Of a DNA stretch of 64,000 bases, positions 1 to 13,300 are shown piece after piece (position 1 is the first letter of the stretch; every line of letters starts with the position of its first letter). The notes below the pieces were generated by a model. That model searched no databases, had not been told where the DNA came from, and was given only the letters and a program-made list of their open reading frames with translations. The DNA comes from Phallusia mammillata (Eukaryota; Chordata; Ascidiacea; Phlebobranchia; Ascidiidae). The stretch lies in assembly GCA_003260075.1 (NCBI GenBank), contig QLIY01000473.1, forward strand, positions 58,644 to 122,643. Direction: 5' to 3'. The position numbers and the translations under genes are program-made.

Positions 1-484
1 CATACTGCCAGTTTGTATGGGGCTCTAATCGTATCGCCAGTCCGACAATAAAAATATAAAGGTAAATATTACATTTAAGGAGGTATTATTTGTTTGTGAA
101 ACACCTTATAAGGTGTATACGGCTACAAAGATTGTTAGGCTGAAGAGTCTTTAGGCCAGTGGTTTTTAAAAGGGCACCACTTGGCTTAGTAAGGGAGTAA
201 TTTTGAATTCTTAGGCGAAAATTAGTGACATACAGAATGGGGAGAAAAAGCTTGGGATAAAAAATGCTTTTTTTTGGTTTTTTATTTAACATGTAAAACA
301 AGTACCAGTAGAAATGTCAACAATACGCAAGAATATGCTGCTGTAACTGATTGTAAGTGAGGAATATAAGAAAAGCTTTATAGGACCACTGTTACAGATC
401 AACAGAAAGGAGATTTTTTCCACGCAAAGTAAGTGGCCTATCCGCTGCATCTCGGGCACTAAACGTTGCAATTAGTTCAAATGA

Positions 485-713
485 TTGCAGTGGACTTGCA
501 TTGCATTTTCTTTAAAGTTGACATGCCAATCTGATGCAGTTGGATGTTACATTGTTTTGGTCTGATGATGGAGTTATTTCAGTACGCTATATGGGGGGGG
601 GGTTTTGCAGTGGACTTGCATTGCTTTTTGTTAAAAGTTGAAAATCCCAATCTATTGCAGTTGGGTGTTACATTGTTTTGGTCTGATGATGGAGTTATTT
701 CAGTACGCTATAT
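485..713 (+). repeat. Duplication joined by G10
   Basis: Copies 485-592 and 605-713 flank G10 (593-602). Differences between copies are more frequent here than at the other G10 sites. Confidence 0.85.
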
Positions 714-2260
714 TCATTTTGCGACGAAACGAAACCACATGACCCACTGGTGTATGGAATATTTTTGTACAGTCAAGTTGGTACTTAGCTGCTTTGCCCA
801 GTCGCTCACAGCAGGCCAGTGCACAAGCTCCAGTAAAACAATGTACAATTTCCTGGAAGGGCTGCGTACAGGCGACTGCCTTCAAAACTGGCTGCAAACA
901 GTTTCCTTTGCTTAAACGGGCTCTGTTATCTCGCCTCTACGACCCAATCGTGAGAGTGACGTACGCATTGGTCCCATCCGTTGACATTATAACACCCTTG
1001 AATTGCACGCCCAATTTACCGCTGATTTTCAACCACAAAAACACGGTATTGTGGAAAACAGGTAGCAAAGCCTAATTGAGCATGTGTTTTCAGACGTTAT
1101 AGTTTAGTACATGCGGTTTTGGGGTATCGGTTAAAAGAAAGATAAGCCCAATTGTGGCTGTGTAGTTTGGTAAGCAATGACTTTTTATGTTTTTGATCAT
1201 TTTAGCACAGATTCCATTATGTCAGCGTCAGGCGAACTTGAGGCTTATACCGAATCAAGCCATTTTTTGATGCATTCTGCGTGCAATACATATCATTGGT
1301 TTTAACTGCTGTTAGGTGTGCACTGACGTATAGATGTATTTTTATGGTTGTCTTGACATAACGAGCACTCAAATTGACTGCAATCAAGTTGTTTGTTTGT
1401 AAAACCGATATAAATATTTCACGTGCAGCTTTTATTCACTTTCGATTTGTTTGTTTATCGGAAATTGTAAACAATCTGGAATGATTTCAACAAATGCTTG
1501 CTTAGTTTGGTTTTGTAATTCCATATCCTCCTTTGTGAACTTGTCACAAGGAGCAAGGCCGTCCAATATAGCAACAACAGACCACAAATTGGCAAGCACC
1601 CGAGTTTTCACAGCCCCTATGTGTGTCGCGGTGCAAGATAATGAGATGAAGATTATTTCGGACAAGGGCGCGGTTCTTCGGCAAATTGTGTTTAAAAATC
1701 GATTTACCTTCTTTTGTAAGGTATTAGTTAGGTTTTGGCTATTTCTTACAAGGCACTTTAGAACTAACATTTGTGGTGCTGCTGTTAGTAGTTGCAGAAA
1801 GCTTAGGGATTAAGGATTTACATACAGCAGTGTAGGCTTTCGGACAGGAAACGTTGTGTCAAGTCACATAAATTGACTCTGCACTTTTGGCGCACATAGC
1901 ACGCATTTTAACAGATGGCTTAGTTGCAGGACTGTCGGAATGCGTCGCATATTGTTGCTTTGATCTTATGCGACCAATTCCCATAGGTTGCGTCGATCAA
2001 TTGCGGATTGCCTTAATGGCCAAACCGCTGTCAAATGCAAATGGCGTTGAACGTGATTCTCATATGCGCAGAGGGTAATTTGATCCGCCCATTAAACCGC
2101 CGCAAATATAACTTTATTATGTTTAAGTGGTGCTGCTTCCGACATATTAGGCCACCTTGAACCAAGGCGTACATGCTACTTTATACATCTACGACAATGT
2201 TTTGCCTTTTATGTTGTAGTACACCAAGAGGATTGTAGTTTTAGCTTCAACAGTAATACA

Positions 2261-2400
2261 GTAAACCTTTGCCTAATTCGGACACATTCGAGGTACAAAT
2301 GATTTGTAAAAAAAATAATCGACATCGGTTAATCCGGATTTTCGCCTAATCCGCACAATTTTTTGGGTCCAAACTGGTCTTGATTAACCGAGTTTTACTG
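2261..2400. mobile_element. Pogo/Tigger-like MITE
   Basis: Ends CAGTAAACCTTTGCCTAATT and GATTAACCGAGTTTTACTG resemble the CAGT(A)AAACTCGGTTAATCC termini of pogo/Tigger elements. Internally it repeats the ...TTAATCCGGA motif. No transposase. A second copy is at about 39023-39172. Confidence 0.7.
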
Positions 2401-2885
2401 TGTACTACGATCCCGTTGACTTCATAGTGGTACAATATTCAGCAATTTTAGAATTTCGTTGTTGTTAGTCTAAACGGCTTGTCATATTAAATATTTATTG
2501 CATTTTAAATCCCCAGTGATTTCGGCTACACTATTACACCTACAAACCACATTTATACCCAACACCAACATTTGCCTCAAAGCCGAAATTGCTATTGTTT
2601 GTGGCCCACCAAGTATTTGTCAAGTATTCGTGTGCAGCTGATGGTACTAATAATGCATTGTATCGGAAGACTTGCATAAGGTCCATTGTTTAGCGGTGAA
2701 GCTCAAAAGTGCATTTTACAGCTAGTGGTAACCTATTGTTTTTTACCTTTCGAACCCTACCTTAGTCAGTGCCCATTGTTTTCCTACCTTAGTCAGTGCC
2801 CATCGCTAGTTTTTTACGCTGTATGTAGTTCACATAAGGCAAATTGAATTCACTTTATACTAAAAAAAATGTTATAGCCCGATGA

Positions 2886-3195
2886 GACATATTTAACCTC
2901 CCTTGAAGGCAACTTGGTAATTAGATTTTCAAACATGCTTTTATACATATACAGGTCTTTTATGATCTCAGCAGTAGTTTTATTATTACCGCCAACCAAG
3001 TTTTGTTCGTAATTGCTTATGTATTAAATTTTCAACATTGGCTATTTAGACATATTTAACACCCTTCAAGGCAAATTGTAAATAAGATTTTTAAATATTA
3101 TTTTGTATGTCCCAACAATAGTTTTAATTGTTACTGCCAACCAAATTATGTTCATAATGACTGATTTCAGTATTAATTTTTTAACATTGGCTATG
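2886..3195 (+). repeat. Old tandem duplication, period ~165
   Basis: Both units carry GACATATTTAAC.CCCTT, CTGCCAACCAA.TT.TGTTC and TTCAACATTGGCTAT. There is no G run at the junction and divergence is clear. Confidence 0.75.
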
Positions 3196-3460
3196 ATGCA
3201 ACTGAGCCAAAACCCGCCATGCAATACAAGGCAAAATAAATTTGCATAAAACAACAACTAGGGAAATCCGCTTGGTGGGAGTAGAGATCAGTCATTGCGT
3301 GGCATCAACATCAGCGGCCGCAGCTTGATCACACGTCGCACTGAGTCACAATAGAGAACAGACCAGCATCAGGAAACGCCGTCCGAACAGTATTCGCTTC
3401 ACATAAGGCGACATCGCAATAACAGCAAAAGGCCTTCTGCGTACAGAACAGCCCGGTTTT

Positions 3461-3770
3461 ACCTCATGCTTTACAAAACAGTACATTGCTGCACACAATT
3501 GTTTAGTTCATTATGGAATGCTTGCAATGGCGTTGGTGTTTTCTGGGAAGGCTGTTGACGCGTGAGAGTTGTATTAGTTATAATGGAAGGCAGGTCAGGC
3601 CACCTGGGTATAAAATAGCCTGGTTTCACCTCATGCTTTACAAAACAGTACATTGTTGTACACAAATGTTTAGTTCATTAATCATTATGGAATGCTTCCA
3701 ATGGCGTTGGTGTTTTCTGGGAAGGCGGTTTACGCGTGGGAGTTGGATTAGTTCTAATGGAAGGCAGGTT
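3461..3770 (+). repeat. Old tandem duplication, period ~169
   Basis: Two units share CCTCATGCTTTACAAAACAG, CAATGGCGTTGGTGTTTTCT and AATGGAAGGCAGGT, with point changes and a small insertion and no G run. This contrasts with the G10-joined duplications. Confidence 0.85.
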
Positions 3771-4651
3771 TAGTTCACTTAGCATTGGTTGAACTGGAAA
3801 GTGCAAGACCCACGAGATTATGCGCGCCATTTCGTAGCTTAGTTAATTGTCACGAGAAGGAAATGGACTTGTGCTTTACTTTCTTTTTTCCCCCGGTGAA
3901 CTTTAAAGGTTTTTCAGCACCAGATTGGGCTAGTGTGATGTAGCTGTAGTTTTTTGAATAGTTTGACTTGTATTTATAAGCTGTTGCTGCCAGGCTTAAT
4001 ATATAAACTAAACAATGTTGTTTTTGGCAAATATATTGTTATTGGCGTGCATTTATTTGCTTTTGTCGTTTAGTTGGGTTGTATGTACTAAAAGTCACAA
4101 CGATCATAATCCATAAGGTACAATTTCAAAAGAGAATGAAATGTGATTATAAGGTCGTTCTAGAATGGGCATTGTTATGAAATACTTATCCTTTCATAAT
4201 TAAAGAATTACGGTGTTGACGTGAATGCTGTTACTGCTATTCAATTTCTTGGAAACTATGTTGAGAAAATGTGTCATAGATTTTCATATGTTTAACAGAC
4301 CGAAGTCATTCTGAGAAAAAATATTGGTCACCTAATTTTAGGACACTGCGTATGGAAAATTGTCCCAAGTTGCTTGTTTTCGACAAGTAGGCCTCGTGAT
4401 ATTAGTGAACGCTGTTAAGTTTGACGAGTCTAGGTTTAGTGGAAGTTGTTGCTTGCACGCCAAAAAATCGTGCTAATACTCGTGTGATGTTGTAGATCAT
4501 GGTTTCGTTAAGCATAGACTTAATCTATGACATAGATGATAGGATACAGAACCTTGTATTTATATATACAGCATTTCTTGCCAACCATTGATTAATTCAT
4601 ATGATTTTTGCGTTTTTTTATATTTTTTTGCTAAAACACGAAGATGTAAAC

Positions 4652-4706
4652 CAGGGGTATCAAACTCAAACTGCTTTGAGGGCCAAAAACAAACTTTTAA
4701 GTAAGT

Positions 4707-4790
<84 letters not shown>

Positions 4791-5163
4791 ACATGACAAC
4801 AAACATGTTGCGTGATTAAAAAGAGAAATGTTCATTATTCCTATTATCTTTGTTAAAAAACAATATTGTAGTAAATAACAAACAAATATACAGTGTAGCA
4901 AAGTAAAAGAGCCAACTCTGCTATATTGTTTTGTGTGGAAACAATGGCATGCAGTGACACAACAATGAAAAAAATGACGCAACAATTGCAAATTGCTGAT
5001 TCTAAAGATGAACTATTTCGATCATGTCATTTAAACGTTGCAAATACCACTATCAAAGAATGATTATATCATGTAAACTCATTGGTTTTACAGGGTCTTC
5101 CGTCCGCGTAAAACACATATCTTCTAAAAGTTCCTTTCGCGGGCCGCGTGTTTGAGACCCCTG
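4652..5163. mobile_element. hAT-like MITE containing an 82-base G tract
   Basis: Ends CAGGGGTATCAAACTCAAA and CGCGTGTTTGAGACCCCTG are inverted repeats, and the element is flanked by a perfect 8-bp duplication ATGTAAAC (4644-4651 and 5164-5171). The 4708-4789 tract of 82 G lies inside. No transposase is present. Confidence 0.9.
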
Positions 5164-6700
5164 ATGTAAACAATACTGTGCGCTTGTAAAAGCAATGCGG
5201 TTTAATTGAATGAATACAAAACCCGTTTAGTAATTTCAAAGCGTAAAAATCGACAATTACTGCTCTAGAGTCTAGAATAAATGTAATTTGCTCTATGCCT
5301 AATCCACACGTGCTTGGTATTTATTTGTTTATTCAATACTTTTCATTAGGATAAATGCTAAAGCGTTTTGCTTTGATTCTTGTATTCTTGTGCTGCATGT
5401 TCCTAGCCAAGTTAATATTGGTCATCTTATGTAAAACGCACCATAGCTGTGGCAACAAGACCGGCATTTTCCACTACAATGCTAATACACACACTGTTAA
5501 TGTGATGTCGTATTCATACAGACATAATTATCAGGATTTAACAAGAAAAATGACATACATTGCGTATTTCAAACGACCATCGTTTTCGCAGTATCTCTAG
5601 GGTTACATCTTTGCGTAACAGCGCATAGCAAACTGGCCCATAGCAGCGTTGTGTCTTGCGTACCGGAACTACATAGATACACACGCCTTTAGGAGTTAAT
5701 TCCGTCCAGGATACCGTTCGTCTCTGTTTGGCATGCTACGGTAGCTGTGTCATCCACAATAATAACAAGCTACAGTGATGGAAGGCTATACCTGACTCAT
5801 TGATTGGCTCATGCTGGGTTGCAATTGCGCCCAAACAGCAATGTACCGCGTTATAATGCACTGTCAGGTAGATATGTATGCGTCATATGTGATGAGCAGT
5901 CAGACGACATCGTCAGTGCAATAAACAAGTGTTCAATTGCTAGATATGCTTTAGTGATTAGTCGCAATACGCTAGTTCAGGAAATAGGGCTAAAGACCGA
6001 TGGTGTACAAATTGTTGTGTAGTGTCAGTAGGGTTTGAATACCATTTATGGAGACTGGAGGGTCTTTAAAGCAAGTCACAATCAGTTGTATGTTCTGTAA
6101 GTGCAGTTTTTAGATCTATGGTGAAATTGGTCTGCATGAAGTATGCTCTGCTGCAGTCGTTCAAAGAAGTAAATTGACCATCCATAACCCGTTACTTAGC
6201 CTCCAATATGATCTTTGTTTGAAAGATCCTTAGAGGCCAAGAAATGTTTAATCGAGCTTGTAGTACACAGAAATACAAACAAGTCCAGTTTTTTAAGCCT
6301 CAAAGAAAATGAATGAAAAAAAATTCCACCACTATGATGTTTAATAATAGTGAAGATATGTTTAAGGTTTTGGGGCACCTGTCTTATTTTCTGTTATGTA
6401 AACTTTGTGAGGCTTGGGGAACGATTTATTGCATGTATAAATTATAAATGATTCCCTTTTCTAATTTGGCTAAAGTTTCAACGATCAATAAATGTATGCC
6501 CGATGGTATTTGATGCCGATAAATGAAAAACGCTTTACAAATTTGTAGTTTGCTGTTTTGTTACAGTTTAAGTTGCTAACGTCAATTCTGTTTTCTGATT
6601 TCAAAACAAGACCACAGAAACTGTAGCGAATTGTGAATTAACCTAAATTCAAACACCATGATATTATATTGACTGCTAATCTACAAAAACGAACAAAACG

Positions 6701-7278
6701 ATGTCTTCTGTGAGTATGAGAAAGCCAAGTCTTCGACGTTCCGTGAGGGACCGTGTTGGGAACATGACCCGTCGGTTTTCAATGAATCCAAACAAGTTGT
6801 CGCCTTCGCGTGAATTGGACCCCGCGCACTTTTCTTTCGACTCCGCTGACAGTATAGAGGAGAGCCCTACGCGCTCGCCAGGTGGCGCACCTCTTCGCTC
6901 GCCGCTTAGTGCCACGCCTACGAAACGCCCCCGCTCGACGATGGTTTATAGCACGAAAGGTCGCTCGGCCAGTTTTGACAGTTCAAGCTTAAGGTAACAA
7001 GAATAAATTGTTTAGATCGTTACTAATCCAGAGCAAGTACATTTTTGAACAGTTGTTTTCCGAAACGGCTTCGTTCTAAAGTTTAGATGTCCTTTACTGA
7101 AAAATATTGAAATGATTCAAAACAAGTTGTTTCTTGTAAAAGTGATATCCAGTTCAGTAGCGTAGCCAGGGAGGGGCCAAAGGGGCCATGGCCCCTCCCA
7201 AATTTTCAAAGCTGTACATTAATAAACTTCAATTTAGTGTAGTTTCGTCCCTCATCATTGTGGTTTCGTCTCTCAACT

Positions 7279-7376
<98 letters not shown>

Positions 7377-10300
7377 GCAGACATGGAATAAATCTATAAA
7401 ACGTTTGGCTGTCGTTACGTGTTTGGTAAAAGCACGCCGAGCGTTAGCAAAACGTTGTATAAGACAACAAATTATTTGGCCCCTCCCAAAATTTTTGGCT
7501 GCCTACGCCACTGATCCAGTTTTAACTTTCAATCAAAAATTTTTGTACTTACTTACTTCATGGCTTTAATTAGGGCCAAAAACCATTTTTTGTCCGGTTG
7601 TTGTATTTTATTACCTCCTTTTAAAAAAGGTCCGCCTTATAAGGACTTCTGGTTACCCTTTATTTGATCTTTGAATGTACCTCGACTTAAGGTACCTTAC
7701 AGCTCCTTGTCGCAATGTTTAGTGGTGACGTTGATGATTACGTCAGTAGGGGGACGATTTGTGATTCACTGCGTATGACAATCGAACGGTATTTCTGATG
7801 CAACTCACTGTGAACAACCTATAACTTGTTACGACGGAAATAAATCTCCCGGTGACTCTCATTAGGGTCGAATACGCAATGACCCATATCCGGTCATGTG
7901 ACTTTGCGTCATTGCGTTACGCCTTGTAATTTGAACTATTGATTGGCTTTGGAGATTAAGTTGAACTGACGTAATTGTTGCTAATGGAAACAAAAGTACT
8001 TTACTGCAATTAATTAGGCTTACAGAAAGACTTGAATAAGCATTCAATGCAATATTTAAAAAAATACATTGCAATTTATCAATATTTGTTACATTTTAAT
8101 TGTAAACACATCATGAGGTAAAGATTGTTCTTATTTTCAAATAATTGATTTTCATTGGAACACTACATACGGATCTGTTCATAAGAGTAATGATAAAAAT
8201 AACGGCCTAAATAGACATGAAAGCGACATGCTTTATTTTTCAAACATTTCGGCAAATGCTCATGCCATCATCAGTGATATGAAGAGGCAGATCAGTTAGA
8301 CTCGTTTATACGCACTTGAGTCACATAAAAGTTGCTTTGGTATTCGGACTTTTGAAAAGCAAATCCTTATGCTGGGATTTTATAATATTCCCCTAGGTAT
8401 GAATGCCTACGTGACTCCATAGGTGATTTTGTTTATTATGGGTCCCCTTCCCTGAAGGGGACACATATTGTTTTTGTCCGTATTTTTTTTCTNNNNNNNN
8501 NNNNNNNNNNNNNNNNNNNNNNNNNNNNNNNNNNNNNNNNNNNNNNNNNNNNNNNNNNNNNNNNNNNNNNNNNNNNNNNNNNNNNNNNNNNNNNNNNNNN
8601 NNNNNNNNNNNNNNNNNNNNNNNNNNNNNNNNNNNNNNNNNNNNNNNNNNNNNNNNNNNNNNNNNNNNNNNNNNNNNNNNNNNNNNNNNNNNNNNNNNNN
8701 NNNNNNNNNNNNNNNNNNNNNNNNNNNNNNNNNNNNNNNNNNNNNNNNNNNNNNNNNNNNNNNNNNNNNNNNNNNNNNNNNNNNNNNNNNNNNNNNNNNN
8801 NNNNNNNNNNNNNNNNNNNNNNNNNNNNNNNNNNNNNNNNNNNNNNNNNNNNNNNNNNNNNNNNNNNNNNNNNNNNNNNNNNNNNNNNNNNNNNNNNNNN
8901 NNNNNNNNNNNNNNNNNNNNNNNNNNNNNNNNNNNNNNNNNNNNNNNNNNNNNNNNNNNNNNNNNNNNNNNNNNNNNNNNNNNNNNNNNNNNNNNNNNNN
9001 NNNNNNNNNNNNNNNNNNNNNNNNNNNNNNNNNNNNNNNNNNNNNNNNNNNNNNNNNNNNNNNNNNNNNNNNNNNNNNNNNNNNNNNNNNNNNNNNNNNN
9101 NNNNNNNNNNNNNNNNACGACAATATCTGGGTCAAAGCAAGAGATTAAATTAAAGTATTTGTTTCGTTCTTTTTTAATGTTTTTGTAATTATATGACAAT
9201 AATAGTGCAAAAAGAATACGAACAATTTTTTTATTGTTGGGTTAATGCTTTCTAAAAATTTGTTTTTAAAAATCTAAAAGTCACCGCAACATTTGTTTAC
9301 CGTAAATCCGCACAAACACGCGTGTGGGGACCCATTAGTTTTTGTTTACAAAAACAATCATATGTGTGGATCAAATGATGTGTATAGTAAATTGGTAAAT
9401 ATCGTATAGAATATATAAAATGGAAGTATATCAGAAAGCCACCCTTCTAGTTACGCATTCATGTTTCTGGAAAATTACATCACCCGATCATATTACAAAT
9501 TCCGTATTGTCATCTGTGACTTGTGTCACTAAACAATTCTACGAAATCATCAAAGCAAAGCTAATCAATGTGACAAATATTTGATAAGCGGATAATTTCC
9601 AGTTTTCTCATATTTAACTTGCATGTTCACATAACAGTTTTTAAATGCACAAGCGTTTCTTTTAAAAAGGTTTGTTGTGATATTACCACATGCAAGGCCT
9701 TTGAGTCCTCAACTGTCGTGCTTTATTTAAGTTAAGCCTAAAATTTATTTTTGCCTCTGAGTTCCTTGCCTGGTTAAAACAAAATATCTTAACTAACAAT
9801 AAGGTTTCTATGGAAGTTGCGTGGTCACCATAGCATTTTTTCTCCCATTTATAAGCTAAGATGAATATATTCATACTGGGATCAGCCCTGAACCGTCGAT
9901 GCAGACCAGCGATCACGGCATACTTATCAAAAAATCATAGTACGCCAGGCCTATTAAAGGAGTTATACCGAATCAGCTGGTCTCCCAAGCATTCCCATAT
10001 GACAATGGCACAGGCTTGAAAAATTTTCTCAGCTACTCTTAAATTCTGCGTCCTGCGTAAAACAATATGTTGCGTAAAAGTCCTAAAAATCACACTGCTT
10101 GACCTATCGAATATTATTTTCATAGACTCAACACTTCGAAGTCGATAGACACTAACGGGCAACTCACCGACGGTGAAGACCCCTCGAAGCCCAAACTCCC
10201 TCCATTGGCCGAAGAACTGCGAGTGAAGCCGCTTTACAAATCGACTTCCACCAACGGCCGCCAGATGGCAACCAAGAGCGGGTTTTTAAAGAAGCAGGGT

Positions 10301-13300
10301 GGGAAAATCAAGACTTGGAATGAGCGTTGGTTTGTACTGAAAGGCGACCAGCTGCATTATTACAAGGACATGGACGGAAAATTCATTGTGAGTAAAGCGT
10401 TATTACAAAGAAAAAAAAATCCTTATCAATGTTATGTGCGTCCATCAGAGTTGTAAGTCTGGTCAGGTTCGGGCTCTAGTATCAATAAAACGTGCTTGAT
10501 TCGGGCTTGACTTTATATATATCTTTTTGACGCATTTTCACCAACTTTTGGGCTTGATTCCGGCTATTACATTTCGGTTCGGGTGTGGTCCTAATTTTCT
10601 CTTACAACTCTGGTGTAAATATTTCAGTCATGTTCTGCTGGTTATAAGTTAAATCAAACAAGCACTTTCCTTGGTGCGTAATTGTCGTGGGAAAATCAAA
10701 CAACACTGTTTAACCACTTTACATATAGCACCTTGCATGTCAATATAGGATAGGTGTCATAGGTAGTTTTTTTTTGACAAACTAACGTATTTTTCAGGCT
10801 TCGATTTTTCTTCCTGGAAATCGTGTTGCAACGCATGCTGTTCGGCCGAACGACACCAACAAATACGTTTTTGAGATCTTTCGAGGTAGGAAACGTTAAA
10901 ATATAAGTTGCATGCATTGCTCTTAATGTAAAAATATGAACGAGTGCGTGGACACACAATATTGGTGTAAACGTGTGAAGCGTTGGTCAACTGCCAGAAA
11001 GAGACAGAGCAGAACAGTGGAGAATATACAGGAGATGCGGAAAATATGAATGGTTTTCAATCCCAGCTAGGCTCGAGCTATAGCGGCTTGTTTTTGCTTC
11101 TTCATTTTTGGACACAAATTTGATGCTAAGTGGGAATGAAACATACATTTCGCCTTAACAGCATCATCATTGTCTCAAAACAGAATCAAGATATACAAGA
11201 GATATCATAAGACGTTTTTCTGTTCTGAATATATGCCTGAGGGGGGGGGGTTACATTTCGCCTTAACAGCATCATCTTTGTCTCAAAATAGAATCAAGAC
11301 ATACAAGAGATATCATAAGACGTTTTTCTGTTCTGAATATATGCCTGAGCTAACGTGTTGTTTTTGCTTCTTTTATGTTGCACACAAATTTGTGAAGACA
11401 AAAAGATACAAGATACATCATAAAGACGTTTTTCAAACCTGACTATAGGCTTGAGCTACCGTGTTGTTTTTTGCTCGTTTTGTGGCACACATTTAAGACA
11501 TGTACCGCTCCATACAGCATCACCCATCTGCTTGCTTTGATTTCCCAATTTCAGTGACTCACCAATGTGAAAACACATATCCCACGGCAAAATCATGAAG
11601 GGTTCTTGCCAGTGGCCACAGGCACGCAACCGTTGGTTTTCAAATGTGTAAAAATCCCTGATATACCTTCCAAGTCTATTACTCACAGGCCTGTGCTACG
11701 TAAATCACTGTCAAGAGCGGTCCTTGTCGGGCACTTAGACCCTTGCTCTGCATGCCCAGGGCCCGCTTAACCACTGAGACTTAGTGATTGTTGTCTTTTG
11801 AAGGATCCGGTGTTTGGCGTAGGGAATTTTGGCATAGCAAAATTTTGTACATGAAGGACAATTTTGACTTCTATATGACTTGAACTCATTAAATACAACT
11901 CATATTTTGCTTTTGTTTCTATCAACTCTGTTTCTTGATTTCATGCAGAAATTTCTTTGAAACTATTACGATGTCAGTTATTGTATTTCTGTAGGTGTAG
12001 TTTGAGTTACATTTTGTGAAGTGTACGTTTCAAGTCTTATTTTGTAAACAGTTGAGTTAAACATAAATTCATAACTGGGATCAGCCCTGAAGCGTTCATG
12101 CAGACCAGCGATCACGACACACTCATACACAAATTAGTACGCCAGTTTCATTAAAGGCGGCATACCGAATCAGCTGGTTACCAAGCACTGCTGACTTTTT
12201 TGTAAACGCTTTTTATGATGTTAAAATATAACAGACAGAGTGGCAAATTCATATTGACAGTCCGTGTAAGAAAAAGAACTCTATAAAGCCATAATAAACT
12301 GTAAGAAATGGTATAAAAGCTCGACACTGTCGTCGGCCGTCGCTTTCCCCGCCAGGGATTAACGTGATAATGGAGTAAGGCAGACGCGCGGCTAGACGGA
12401 CGCTGTCTCTGCCAAAATGAATGGTTGCTTATCCCCCGGCCGATCTGTAATAAATCGTACGCTGAAGGAGACCTGTCAACGCCATTTTCAAGCAGCCTAT
12501 AGCTCGTGATGTTTACCTACCCCAAATGGTGGTACTTTTACCCCTTCGATTGCGTCCCAAAAGCCCCATTGTCTGCTCCTAGGTCGTTGTTCGTCGCGTG
12601 TAAAGCCGTATTCCATCACTCCAGTCGTGTTTAACGACAAGCCAGGAGTATACTGCGGTTAGTCCCAGACGAACACCCAAATGCAAAGGAAATGGTTTAT
12701 ATTGGCAATCTGACATTATCCGAAGCGACAAGGGGCACGTGCCGACACATTAACGTCGCCGGTAGAGCACCGCGCGTGACCGGATTTAAGTCGCAGTCCC
12801 CGTTGTTGCTAGGTGATGATTTGTGCGACTGGTGTTGCGAGACTTAAAAGGACGCCGCAGACACGGGGTTATGACTATGTGATAATGACACGCCGAGTCT
12901 GGGTCGGAAATAAGGTTGGAAAGTTTCTTTTTTCCTCGAGAGCTGCTATAGTAATTTTTGCGGGCACTCTGCGATGCTTGGACATTATTTCATGACAATT
13001 TGAAGTTCTGTAGGCGTTTTTGTATGAAGAAATCGCAGAATTTAAGGAACAAAATTTTTGACATGAATATGTGTGGTCCGCAATTGTTACTTTATTTTTA
13101 CTATTACTGGAAAAATAGACACCATTACGAGGCGTTTAGTAATCGAGACAAACATTCTTCTCTTAATCACTTCTCTTAATTTGTGATGTAACTTATTAGA
13201 ATTAGTTACCAAAAACAAGTTCGTTAATGTCGGACTCTTGCATCATTTTAGTACACGTCGCATGTTTTCCGCTTTTACCCTTGAACCCTTTGTGGTGCAA

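Larger units (their letters stand above)
714..6700. other. No confident gene upstream of the RhoGAP gene
   Basis: Apart from the listed MITEs and tandem repeats I see no supported gene. The only protein-like stretch is minus strand 1770-1432 (ILDGLAPCDKFTKEDMELQ and on), whose stop overlaps an AATAAA. It might be a terminal exon but has no recognised homology. Confidence 0.5.

Noticed and set aside
4601-4819. ORFs with long Gly or Pro runs over the G tracts (also 4560-4991 minus and 7188-7569)
   Set aside because: They exist only because poly-G/poly-C has no stop codons; they lie inside MITEs and have no other protein character.
8393-9199. ORFs across the N gap
   Set aside because: The reading is through unknown bases.
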